A stretch of 64,000 nt of DNA, taken from Archivesica marissinica. Lineage: Eukaryota > Mollusca > Bivalvia > Venerida > Vesicomyidae. Of the stretch, positions 15,101 to 22,934 are shown piece by piece. The notes below the pieces were generated by a model, which was not told the origin of the DNA, searched no databases, and saw only the letters and a list, made by a program, of their open reading frames with translations. Each line of letters starts with the position of its first letter. The stretch's first letter is position 1. The DNA is taken from positions 100,179,915-100,243,914 of the forward strand of contig CM026390.1 of the NCBI GenBank assembly GCA_014843695.1. Reading direction: 5' to 3'. A program made the position numbers and the translations under genes.

Positions 15101-18100
15101 AAGTCTGTTCATGTATATTTCAATGAAGTCTGTTCATGTATATTTCAATGAATGCTGTATGCGTATTTTCCAATGAAGTCTGTTCATGTATATTTCAATG
15201 AATGCTGTATGTGTATTTTCCAATGAAGTATGTTCATGTATATTTCAATGAATGCTGTTCATGTATTTTCAAATGAAGTCTGTTCATGTATATTCCAATG
15301 AATGCTGTATGCGTATTTTCCAATGAAGTCTGTTCATGTATATTTCAATGAATGCTGAATGTGTATTTTCCAATGAATGCTGTATGCATATTTTCCAATG
15401 AATGCTGTATGCATATTTTCCAATGAATGCTGTATGCGTATTTTCAGTGAGATTGTCGCTGAGAATGCGCAGCTTCTCGACAAGATTCTGGAATACAAGC
15501 AGCATGAGCGTGAAGTGTGTATAAAGAAAGAGCAGACACAGCAGATGCTGTCCAGGCGGCAAGAGAAACTCTCAAAGATGTCCGTGCAGCATCAGTGTCG
15601 ATTCAGGGTGCTACAAGAGCAACATGAAACAATGAAGACGTAAGTCTCTTTGGTATAACTGTCGATTGCATGTGTGGTGACACTCTAATCTGAGAGATTA
15701 ATAAAATGAATCTTGACTGCACTTCTGCTTCATGTACAGGGTGTGAGCAGGATATCTGTTCACTTGTTATGCTTCAATGGAAATACATTTGATTCTATAG
15801 TATAACCTGTATTAGCGGTCACCTCCATTAAGCAGCCAACCTGTATTAAGCAGCCAGTTTACATATTCCCAATATGTTGCTTTATTATACATTTGCCCTC
15901 TATTAAGCAGTGACCTGCGCTAAGCAGCAACTTGCTGTGATTCCCTTGGCTGACTGCTTAACACAAGTTTGACTGTAAACTGTTATTGACCATTCCTCAT
16001 GCAGTGAGAGAGAGAGCTGGGCATCTGTTCACTTGTTCTGCTTTCAATGATAGTGGTTGCTCTTGTCTATTCCTCATGCAGTGAGAGAGAGAGCTGGGCA
16101 TCTGTTCACTTGTTCTGCTTTCAATGATAGTGGTTGCTCTTGTCTATTCCTCATGCAGTGAGAGAGAGAGAGCTGGGCATCTGTTCACTTGTTCTGCTTT
16201 CAATGATAGTGGTTGCTCTTGTCTATTCCTCATGCAGTGAGAGAGAGCTGGGCTTCTGTTCACTTGTTCTGCTTTCAATGATAGTGGTTGCTCTTGTCTA
16301 TTCCTCATGCTGTGAGAGAGAGCGGGGCATCTGTTCACTTGTTCTGCTTTCAATGATAGTGGTTGCTCTTGTCTATTCCTCATGCAGTGAGAGAGCGGGA
16401 TGCCTGGATAAGCAGAGTTGTGACTCGGAGAGGAAGCTGGAGTTACTGGAGCACAAGAAGTACATGGAACAAGAAGTTAGCATGATACAGAAAGTGACGG
16501 ACAAACAGATATACAATATTGAGCAGATGTATGGCATGCTCCTAGAGAAGGTAAACACATCCATGGACATATGGAGGCAATTGACCTTTCTGCCGATTTT
16601 GATCGACAGCTGGCGTTAGCCAATCGCATCGCACCATTTGCGCACACCCCCGGCAACGGCTTATCGCCGCCATCTTGTTAGACAAACAATGCATATTAGA
16701 CAAACTAGTAACGAGTAGACAAATTTGAAAAGGCGTGAATTTGATCGAAAATACGGGTTTAAAATTGTTTTAATGATGTTGAAAATGTGTAGCTTTGGTG
16801 TGTGGGTTAGTTATAGTACAATATTAGTCTATATCCTGGTGATCGACGTTAAATTCAACCCATTTCAAAATCCTTGGACAAATCTAAAAGTGTGTATATG
16901 AACCACAAAATACCAGACAGCTGCTTTAAAAACAATGCATCTATAAAAACACCGACTGACCCCATATAGTCATTCTTTTCTAGCAAACACAGCAATCAAA
17001 TTTAAGCGTGTCACACTGTTTATTGGGAGTAACTAATCGACTACCGGTACATCACAGAGACCGCCGACTGTATAATATGCCGGATTATCAAGATCAAAAT
17101 TGCACATCGGAATTTAGCACCGATTGTGCTAATTGGTCAATTATAAAATGTGTGCACATAATTATAGCATTGATTACTACACCGAATCATTGTTTTATCG
17201 TTCTGTCAGACAAACAAGTTATTTAGTAACGTTTTAATCAAATCTGATAACGAGTAATCGTGATCTGAAATTATGTTTTGAAAAATAATTACAAATTAAT
17301 TAATGCTGTCTGTCATTGACAATGGTGAAAAGATGTAGTTACGGTCTGTGTGATAGTATATATCCAGATCGATTGATAGGTGACGTTAAATTCGTGCCAT
17401 TTCCAAGTCAAGTCAAAATCCTTTATTTCTCTCAATTCATGTTAGCATGAACACATGAGGTTATACATGTAAATATGTTACAAAACCTAAGACAAATCTT
17501 GAACATGTCTAAGGTGAATTAAGCGACCAGCTGAATACATCCAAAATTAATGCAAACAGATATATTTGCACAAAAGTATGTTGAAATTAATTTATTTATG
17601 CATAATAAAATATTTCGAAAAAATATATTCTGCATTTATAGATTTACTGTTCACAAGAGATATGTGAGTATAATGATACATGTGGTTCATACATATTGTC
17701 GTGGATGGTGGACTAGGGATCAGATAGTAGTAATAGTACCCATGCATGTGCAGAGCTGTGGGATTCCCATATTAGCTCAGTGAATGTACTGGTGTTCAGT
17801 TTGTGGGCCTAATGTTCGAGTCTTCTAGGAGGCATAGGGTCGAGTCTCTCAAGACGGTGGCATATTTCATTTCTTTTGATGTCAAAGTTGACACGATATG
17901 GTTGTTCACTCTTCCGTTGACTGCGAAAGCATTTTCCACGAACACTTAACACGTCCTCAATCCGTTAAATATATCTGTACTTTAGAGAAATAACCATCAC
18001 TTGAAAAACTTAAACCATTGCTGTTTTGCTTTCAACGAGATTCTTATCTGGGTGAAATAAAACCGAGAAATTCGACGGAATTTATCTAGATTAACTCGAT

Positions 18101-21100
18101 GCAGGACTGCGTTAGACGCCATTTTGTTAGATAGCTTGTCTCGCGTGGTTACAGCGAACACCGGTAACTATGGGGGGCGTGCCTAAGTAGCGTTTGCAGA
18201 AAGGTCAATTAAATACAATACCCAGGTCTCAACCTCCAAGATCACACTCGCTCAGGTCATATCGTTGACTTTGCACGAAATCTCCATTACATGTGTATTA
18301 GTACAAAAGTGTGTATAGAGATCACATCTGGTCAGTAGTTTGTAAAGGATGTGATTTTAGAATACAGTAAAACCCCTATAATAAGACCACCTATGGGACT
18401 TCCAAAAAGTGGTCTTATTAGCGGGGTGGTTTCTTTATCGAGTTTGGTCAAGAAGATCAAATTATGGTAATTTTACTACATTTACAATGTACTTTCACAC
18501 ATGCTTATTTGGGTTTCTTTCTTGGTTTTTCTGTTTTAATTAATTACATAGAGTGGTCGCTTAATTGTCATAAAACTGGGACAGAATTAAAAATGTTTTA
18601 TCAATGAAAGTGAGAAAATCGCCTGCAGTTGTATTAGGGGTTCAATTAGCATAGGATTAATGGCATTTGTCTGAATTAACTGGTCGTATTATGGAATAAC
18701 GGGGTGGTCTTGTTATCGGGGTCAACGACCATTGACATGTATAGTGAAATATTCCGTTCTGAAAAAAATCGTTCGCAATAGCGGGGTGGTCTCGAAATCG
18801 GGGTGGTCGCATAGGGGGTTTTTACTGTAACTTTAATGAAAATTTATACAACTACAGTCAATGTCACCATGTCCTACTTTAAACAAAACTTTGTACTGAT
18901 TTACTGTTGTCCGTCTGGTCAGTAGTTTAGATGTAATAATAAATACATTTTCATACATTGCGTAACTGACAATACACACAATGTATAGTATGCATGGAGA
19001 CAGAAATACCCGACAATACACACAATGTATAGTATGCATGGCGACAGAAATACCCGACAATACACACAATGTATAGTATGCATGGAGACAGAAATACCCG
19101 ACAATACACACAATGTATAGTATGCATGGCGACAGAAATACCCAACAATACACACAATGTATAGTATGCATGGCGACAGAAATACCCGACAATACACACA
19201 ATGTATAGTATGCATGGAGACAGAAATACCCGACAATACACACAATGTATAGTATGCATGGCGACAGAAATACCCGACAATACACACAATGTATAGTATG
19301 CATGGCGACAGAAATACCCGACAATACACACAATGTATAGTATGCATGGAGACAGAAATACCCGACAATACACACAATGTATAGTATGCATGGCGACAGA
19401 AATACCCGACAATACACACAATGTATAGTATGCATGGAGACAGAAATACCCGACAATACACAAAATGTATAGTATGCATGGAGACAGAAATACCCAACAA
19501 TACACACAATGTATAGTATGCATGGAGACAGAAATACCCGACAATACACACAATGTATAGTATGCATGGAGACAGAAATACCCGACAATACACACAATGT
19601 ATAGTATGAATGCAGACAGAAATACCCGACAATACACACAGTGTATAGTATGCATGGCTACAGAAATACCCGACAATACACACAATGTATAGTATGCATG
19701 GAGACAGAAATACCCGACAATACACAAAATGTATAGTATGCATGGCGACAGAAATACCCGACAATACACACAATGTATAGTATGCATGGAGACAGAAATA
19801 CCCGACAATACACACAATGTATAGTATGCATGGAACTCTGTTAAAATAAGTACACATACAGTATAGCATCATGCCACCTGTTCTACTTCTAACAAACCAT
19901 GTTCTATATTCCAGGTGCATGTTTACAATGACAATGTTCTATATTCCAGGTGCATGTTTACAATGACCATGTTCTATATTCCAGGTGGATGTTTACAATG
20001 ACCATGTTCTATACTCCAGGTGCATGTTTACAATGACCATGTTCTATAGTCCATGTGCATGTTTATAATGACCATGTTCTATATTCCAGGTGCATGTTTA
20101 CAATGACCCTGTTCTATATTCCAGGTGCATGTTTACAATGACCATGTTCTATATTCCAGGTGAATGTTTACAATGGTCATGTTCTATACTCCAGGTGCAT
20201 GTTTACAATGACCATGTTCTATATTCCAGGTGCATGTTTATAATGACCATGTTCTATATTCCAGGTGCATGTTTACAATGAGCATATTCTATATTCCAGG
20301 TGCATGGTTACAATGACCATGTTCTGTATTCCAGGTGCATGTTTACAATGACCATGTTCTATATTCCAGGTGCATGTTTACAATGACCATGTTCTGTATT
20401 CCAGGTGCATGTTTACAACGACCATGTTCTATATTCCAGTTGGATGTTTACAATGACCATGTTCTGTATTCCAGGTGCATGTTTACAATGACCATGTTCT
20501 ATATTCCAGGTGGATGTTTACAATGACCATGTTCTGTATTCCAGGTGCATGTTTACAATGACCATGTTCTGTATTCCAGGTTCATGTTTACAATGACCAT
20601 ATTCTATATTCCAGGTTCATGTTTACAATGACCATGTTCTATATTCCAGGTGCATGTTTACAACGACCATGTTCTATATTCCAGGTGCATGTTTACAATG
20701 ACCATGTTCTATAGTCCATGTGCATGTTTATAATGACCATGTTCTATATTACAGGTGCATGTTTACAATGACCCTGTTCTATATTCCAGGTGCATGTTTA
20801 CAATGACCATGTTCTATATTCCAGGTGAATGTTTACAATGGTCATGTTCTATACTCCAGGTGCATGTTTACAATGACCATGTTCTATATTCCAGGTGCAT
20901 GTTTATAATGACCATGTTCTATATTCCAGGTGCATGTTTACAATGACCATGTTCTGTATTCCAGGTGCATGTTTACAACGACCATGTTCTATATTCCAGT
21001 TGGATGTTTACAATGACCATGTTCTGTATTCCAGGTGCATGTTTACAATGACCATGTTCTATATTCCAGGTGGATGTTTACAATGACCATGTTCTGTATT

Positions 21101-21838
21101 CCAGGTGCATGTTTACAATGACCATGTTCTGTATTCCAGGTTCATGTTTACAATGACCATATTCTATATTCCAGGTTCATGTTTACAATGACCATGTTCT
21201 ATATTCCAGGTGCATGTTTACAACGACCATGTTCTATATTCCAGGTGCATGTTTACAATGACCATGTTCTGTATTCCAGTTGGATATTTACAATGACCAT
21301 GTTCTATATTCCAGGTGCATGTTTACAATGACCATGTTCTATATTCCAGTTGGATGTTTACACTGACCATGTTCTATATTCCAGGTGCATGTTTACAATG
21401 ACCATGTTCTATATCCCAGGTGCATGTTTACAATGACCATGTTCGATATTCCAGGTGCATGTTTACAATGACCATGTTCTATATTCCATGTGGATGTTTA
21501 CAATGACCATGTTCTATATTCCAGGTGGATGTTTACAATGACCATGTTCTATATTCCAGTTGGATGTTTACAATGACCATGTTCTATATTCCATGTGGAT
21601 GTTTACAATGACCATGTTCTATATTCCAGGTGCATGTTTACAATGACCATGTTCTATATTCCAGGTGCATGTTTACAATGACCATGTTCTGTATTCCAGG
21701 TGCATGTTTACAATGACCATGTTCTATATTCCAGGTGCATGTTTACAATGACCATGTTCTATATTCCAGGTGGATGTTTACAACAGGGATTTTGGAACAA
21801 ACTGCGATGAAATCAAACAGATCGTAAAACAATCATAA
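1..21838 (+). CDS. NUF2: NUF2-like kinetochore protein, copy 1 (spliced, 5' end outside window)
   Basis: NUF2 is a subunit of the NDC80 complex, which links kinetochores to microtubules in mitosis. Visible exons are 1-13, 2123-2220, 2665-2775, 3961-4080, 7625-7785, 12325-12426, 15448-15639, 16388-16550 and 21770-21838. All junctions are GT/AG and every phase agrees across the joins, ending in TAA. The early part has the helical segment KKILSAAINSIRF, matching the end of the NUF2 calponin-homology region. The rest is charged coiled coil with IVQSPQKV in exon 7625-7785, which I recognise as the NUF2 SP(E/Q)K signature. Together with the two upstream exons seen only before copy 2, the chain is 385 residues, against about 460 in vertebrate NUF2, so about 60-70 N-terminal residues are missing. 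Most intronic DNA is tandem repeat. Family assignment is from memory of NUF2 sequences, not a search. Confidence 0.82.
103..174 (+). repeat. (CTGT)n microsatellite
   Basis: About 18 uninterrupted tetranucleotide copies in the intron after the partial first exon. The duplicate is at 31240-31311 with the same length. Confidence 0.95.
295..556 (+). repeat. 66-bp minisatellite, four units
   Basis: Units start at 295, 361, 427 and 493 with CCCATTACATGTCCATTTG. Each unit carries the perfect dyad ATGTCTA-G-TAGACAT. As 66 is a multiple of three, several frames stay open, but nothing suggests coding. Duplicate at 31432-31693. Confidence 0.93.
623..863 (-). mobile_element. tRNA-derived SINE, minus orientation
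   Basis: Read on the minus strand, a tRNA-like head with B box GTTCGAGCC (plus-strand 802-810) is followed by the sequence complementary to TGCCTTGCCTAAGGGCACAA and an AT-rich tail. The same family occurs at 22350-22580, 24815-24960 and 29169-29321, and in the second block, which supports an interspersed element rather than a tRNA gene. Confidence 0.72.
864..2122. other. Intron sequence without recognisable genes
   Basis: Unique-looking AT-rich intron DNA. Short open frames occur on both strands (for example 1284-1523 and 1200-1397) but none resembles a known protein. The stretch 1978-2122 is open in frame with the following exon, probably by chance. Copy 2 equivalent: 32001-33259. The next intron (2221-2664 and 33358-33801) also holds nothing I recognise. 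Confidence 0.6.
2123..2220 (+). CDS. NUF2: NUF2 copy 1 exon: end of CH-like domain
   Basis: Acceptor TTATTGTTTCAG ends at 2122 and donor GTAAGT starts at 2221. The 98 bases complete a split Ser codon and add 32 residues beginning PATMKKILSAAINSIRF. The pattern LSxxINxxxF is typical of the last helix of the NUF2 calponin-homology domain. The same frame stays open upstream into the intron as far as about 1978, but with no match to the family, so I treat that as chance. Confidence 0.8.
2665..2775 (+). CDS. NUF2: NUF2 copy 1 exon: coiled coil
   Basis: Acceptor TTTTTATAG ends at 2664 and donor GTACAT starts at 2776. Exactly 37 codons, phase 0 at both ends, starting ERDREHHDALLKRN and ending QQEPQIQQ. 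It is very rich in charged residues and glutamine, as expected for the first coiled-coil stretch after the NUF2 globular head. Confidence 0.78.
3200..3444 (+). mobile_element. tRNA-derived SINE, plus orientation
   Basis: The head has an A-box-like TAGCGCAGTGGTTAGCGC and B-box GTTCGATCC. A non-tRNA body (TCCGGTTTCCTCCTACACG) and an A/T-rich tail ending AAATAAATAAAGTTTAAAC follow. The body style is common in marine invertebrate SINEs. The two boxes are spaced as in a tRNA, but the attached body argues against a functional tRNA gene. Confidence 0.78.
3634..3935 (+). repeat. 37-bp minisatellite upstream of exon 3961
   Basis: About eight units beginning GTAGTTTCTCCTATACCTGA. The unit resembles the following exon boundary: TTTCTCCTA-C-AG-GT matches the acceptor TTTTCTCCTACAG|GT, and GATGAAG resembles GATAAG in the exon. 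The similarity is partial. Confidence 0.9.
3961..4080 (+). CDS. NUF2: NUF2 copy 1 exon: coiled coil
   Basis: Acceptor TTTTCTCCTACAG ends at 3960 and donor GTAAAC starts at 4081. Forty codons, phase 0/0, starting VQEKIDKMTVRMQDHD and ending KKAKG; a charged alpha-helical stretch. The 37-bp array just upstream contains a degenerate version of this acceptor. Confidence 0.78.
4203..7650 (+). repeat. 45-bp minisatellite containing the acceptor and start of exon 7625
   Basis: Roughly 75 units starting GATCAGATATAGTGTGAGAT and ending in ...TTTTACACTGTAG. Shorter ~31-bp variants lack the acceptor part (TTTTAAGATATAG). Variants GGAACAG, GATAAAG and GATCAAG form clusters, indicating block duplication within the array. 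The array's last unit is the real splice acceptor plus 26 bases of coding sequence. Because 45 is a multiple of three, long meaningless ORFs run through it. Confidence 0.95.
7625..7785 (+). CDS. NUF2: NUF2 copy 1 exon with SPQK signature, bracketed by two arrays
   Basis: Acceptor TTTTACACTGTAG ends at 7624 and donor GTAACA starts at 7786; phase 0 in, phase 2 out. It encodes 53 residues beginning DQIKCEILMGREDEEK and including QKIVQSPQKVRAEQ, the family-diagnostic part. The first 25 bases are nearly identical to the 45-bp unit of the upstream array. The last 13 bases (GACATAGACTCAG) are part of the 23-bp unit of the downstream array. Upstream units usually carry GATATAG, an in-frame stop, where the exon has GATAAAG. 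Confidence 0.82.
7773..8690 (+). repeat. 23-bp minisatellite containing the donor of exon 7625-7785
   Basis: About 39 units of GTAACATACTGACATAGACT+CAG. The unit equals the last 13 exon bases (GACATAGACTCAG) plus the first ten intron bases (GTAACATACT), so each unit presents a CAG|GTAAC donor. Variants ATG|TAAC in some units destroy the GT donor. Confidence 0.95.
8690..12334 (+). repeat. 42-47-bp minisatellite containing the acceptor of exon 12325
   Basis: Some 78 units beginning TGAGATACATGGACCTATTG and ending in CTGTATTTCAG, with a shorter 42-bp subtype (GGAACCTACTG, missing TTATGTTGC). Subtypes recur in the same order several times (for example around 8850, 9760 and 11950), showing higher-order duplication of blocks. 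The last unit supplies the real acceptor, and the exon begins TGAGATACA. Confidence 0.95.
12325..12426 (+). CDS. NUF2: NUF2 copy 1 exon: coiled coil
   Basis: Acceptor CTGTATTTCAG ends at 12324 and donor GTAAGC starts at 12427. One base completes the split Ser codon from the previous exon, then EIQGQRKREKQAGLDGEKG and on to NKEK, leaving phase 2. The first nine bases, TGAGATACA, are shared with every unit of the upstream array. Confidence 0.78.
12531..14066 (+). repeat. 48-bp minisatellite
   Basis: About 32 units beginning GAGGGGAACCTGGGATCTTC and ending CTGAACTACAGTG. Being 16 codons long, it stays open on both strands and yields long artificial ORFs. Each unit includes an acceptor-like CTACAG, but no exon in this gene begins like the unit, so it is not visibly seeded on a splice site. 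Confidence 0.95.
14287..15447 (+). repeat. 50-bp composite minisatellite upstream of exon 15448
   Basis: Alternating ~24 and ~26-bp subunits (TGAATGCTGTATGCGTATTT and AAGTCTGTTCATGTATATTT, each ending in CCAA or TCAA). The final subunit GCGTATTTTC runs into the real acceptor TTTTCAG|TGAG, where other units have TTTTCCAATGA. The acceptor therefore looks like a one-step variant of the unit, or the reverse. Confidence 0.93.
15448..15639 (+). CDS. NUF2: NUF2 copy 1 exon: coiled coil
   Basis: Acceptor GCGTATTTTCAG ends at 15447 and donor GTAAGT starts at 15640; 192 bases, phase 2 in and 2 out. It encodes EIVAENAQLLDKILEYKQ through QEQHETMK, a long amphipathic helix. It is the largest exon and has no in-frame stops. 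The 50-bp array upstream ends at its acceptor. Confidence 0.8.
15801..15975. mobile_element. Degraded pogo-like MITE
   Basis: Left end AACCTGTATTAGCGGTCACC and right end GGCTGACTGCTTAACACAAG, followed by TTTGACTG|TA, are imperfect inverted repeats. Internal TTAAGCAGCC and TTAAGCAGTG motifs recur. This is typical of short non-autonomous pogo/Tigger-type elements with TA target sites. Duplicate at 46938-47112. Confidence 0.5.
15990..16397 (+). repeat. ~77-bp minisatellite containing the acceptor of exon 16388
   Basis: Five units beginning TGAGAGAGAGAGCTGGGCAT and ending TTCCTCATGCAG; the exon begins TGAGAGAGCGGG. One unit near 16313 carries GAGAGCGGGGC and is closest to the exon. A diverged single copy lies at about 15743-15782 (TGAGCAGGATATCTGTTCAC), which may represent an older stage of the same expansion. 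Confidence 0.92.
16388..16550 (+). CDS. NUF2: NUF2 copy 1 exon: coiled coil
   Basis: Acceptor TTCCTCATGCAG ends at 16387 and donor GTAAAC starts at 16551; phase 2 in, 0 out. It encodes ERAGCLDKQSCDSERK through EQMYGMLLEK. Its first bases, TGAGAGAGCGGG, resemble the start of the ~77-bp repeat unit that fills the upstream intron. Confidence 0.8.
16580..18208 (+). mobile_element. 1.63-kb non-autonomous DNA transposon with THAP fragments, copy 1 only
   Basis: Present in copy 1 and missing in copy 2. The ends are perfect 15-bp inverted repeats: AATTGACCTTTCTGC at 16579-16593 and GCAGAAAGGTCAATT at 18196-18210. No target-site duplication longer than one base is visible against the copy 2 empty site. 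Inside is a 30-codon fragment at 17322-17411 beginning MVKRCSYGLCDS and ending VKFVPFPSQ. This is the start of a THAP zinc finger (C-x4-C, then the conserved PFP), with a decayed relative at about 16787-16880. THAP domains form the N-terminus of P-element-type transposases, so a derivative of such an element is likely. No transposase core remains. Confidence 0.78.
17322..17411 (+). pseudogene. THAP zinc-finger fragment
   Basis: Open for 30 codons from an ATG. It contains CSYGLC followed by KFVPFP, the characteristic opening of THAP domains. The second zinc pair and the rest of the protein are absent; the sequence passes into AT-rich DNA. It is a remnant within the transposon. Confidence 0.6.
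18365..18827. mobile_element. 463-bp pogo/Tigger-like MITE
   Basis: Inverted ends CAGTAAAACCCCTATAATAA and, at the right, ...CATAGGGGGTTTTTACTG are flanked by TA on both sides (18363-18364 and 18828-18829). The interior repeats GGGGTGGTC/GACCACC motifs. No open frame of note, so non-autonomous. Present in both copies (47873-48335), hence older than the 1.63-kb insertion. Confidence 0.82.
18969..19834 (+). repeat. 44-bp minisatellite, about 20 units
   Basis: Units begin ACAATACACACAATGTATAG and end ACAGAAATACCCG. The complement has no stop codon in any frame, and 44 is not a multiple of three. All three minus-strand frames therefore stay open for about 800 bases, giving spurious 270-330 residue ORFs. 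Copy 2 has one unit fewer. Confidence 0.95.
19898..21784 (+). repeat. 35-bp minisatellite containing the acceptor and start of the last exon
   Basis: About 54 units of GTGCATGTTTACAATGACCA+TGTTCTATATTCCAG. The terminal exon begins GTGGATGTTTACAAC. Both of its differences from the main unit (GTGG and ACAAC) occur separately in individual units. Every unit presents TATTCCAG|GT, an acceptor directly followed by a donor-like GT. Blocks of units are repeated in the same order (20050-20560 resembles 20700-21100). Confidence 0.95.
21770..21838 (+). CDS. NUF2: NUF2 copy 1 terminal exon
   Basis: Acceptor CTATATTCCAG ends at 21769. The exon is in phase 0 and reads VDVYNRDFGTNCDEIKQIVK to a TAA at 21836-21838. 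The first 14 bases, GTGGATGTTTACAA, match the 35-bp unit of the array that abuts it, so the true acceptor is simply the last of roughly fifty look-alikes. Confidence 0.76.
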   Translation: MDVYNRDFGTNCDEIKQIVKQS

Positions 21839-21883
21839 TTCACTGAACCGTCGGGCAGATAGCACATAGCTATAGTCTTGTGA

Positions 21884-21985
21884 ACTAGTGAACGTGTAAT
21901 CACACAATCATAACCCATGTGAACGTGCAATCACACAATGATAACCCATGTGAACTAGTGAACGTGTAATCACACAATGATAACC
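21884..21985 (+). repeat. Short tandem repeat downstream of the NUF2 stop
   Basis: Two to three imperfect copies of GTGAACGTGTAATCACACAA followed by TGATAACCC. Duplicate at 51488-51589. It lies in the probable 3' UTR or immediate flank. Confidence 0.75.
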
Positions 21986-22349
21986 CTAATGTCAATACCT
22001 GGCTATTCAGAATACCAACCAACAAGTTCCAAACACACACAGTGTAGATAAGTTTAATAATGCAAATAGGCTTATTTCAGTGTACGTAAAAGATAAACCA
22101 ATATTGTTTGTACCTTACGAAAATATCCTACTTGTACCATTGCAAAGATTTTACCATATATAATGGTTTGAACCCTATCTCCAATTTAGCAAAGTAACAG
22201 AGATTACTGTTCTGTAGAACAAACACATCGGAATACTGGCACATTCTATTACTGCCCATCAATCATGTTCTCAGTATTACTGGGAGGTCAGTCAGCTGTG
22301 GCAGAGAAACAAACACGTTTCTATATGAATACCTTCCGGTAGCAGTATA

Positions 22350-22580
22350 ATCTTAGTTTATACAAATTTATTTTAGCTCGATTGCAAAGCAAGTTCTTTC
22401 AACTTATATGAATCACTCTCGAGACCTCATTCCTGATGTAAATCCATCGCCATGAAGGAGAGAGAAGAGGCAATGTGGAATTTAAATGCCTTGCCTAAGG
22501 GCACAATCGTAACGGCTCCAGCGGGGTTCGAACTCCGCACCTGAAGTGAACGCGCATCCACTGTGCTATCACAACTTCTT
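22350..22580 (-). mobile_element. tRNA-derived SINE, minus orientation
   Basis: Same family as 623-863. The plus strand shows GCCTTGCCTAAGGGCACAAT and GGGTTCGAACTCCGCACC, i.e. an inverted B box. Duplicate at 51954-52184. Confidence 0.72.
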
Positions 22581-22934
22581 ATTAATTACTTATAAATGTA
22601 CTTCAAAATTATCATCCGAACAAACATGATGTGTTGGTACCACAGAAATCAGCAGATACTGCCCAGGCTGATGAGAACCAATAGTGATTGGATATCGCAA
22701 GAAATAGTATTATGAAATTGAATAGACCACAGTTTTCTATGATGGCCAGTAGCTATTAGTTTTCATTGCCTGATATTCTACTATGTGCATTATTAATTTA
22801 TAATTAAATATACATTTGTGTATCTCTATTTTTTGTAAACCAGAATGAAATAGAGATACACATAAATTTTAATTACATGTATAGGAAAGGTCTGTCCAAA
22901 TATATTTATTCTACTTTTTCTCTTGCTATCATCA

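Noticed and set aside
16134..16619. 161-codon ORF across the 77-bp array and exon 16388-16550
   Set aside because: The N-terminal two thirds are repeat units in the intron; only the exon portion is coding.
16579..18210. piggyBac-type insertion at TTAA
   Set aside because: The empty site contains TTAA, but TTAA is not present at the left junction and the terminal sequence does not fit; THAP remnants point elsewhere.
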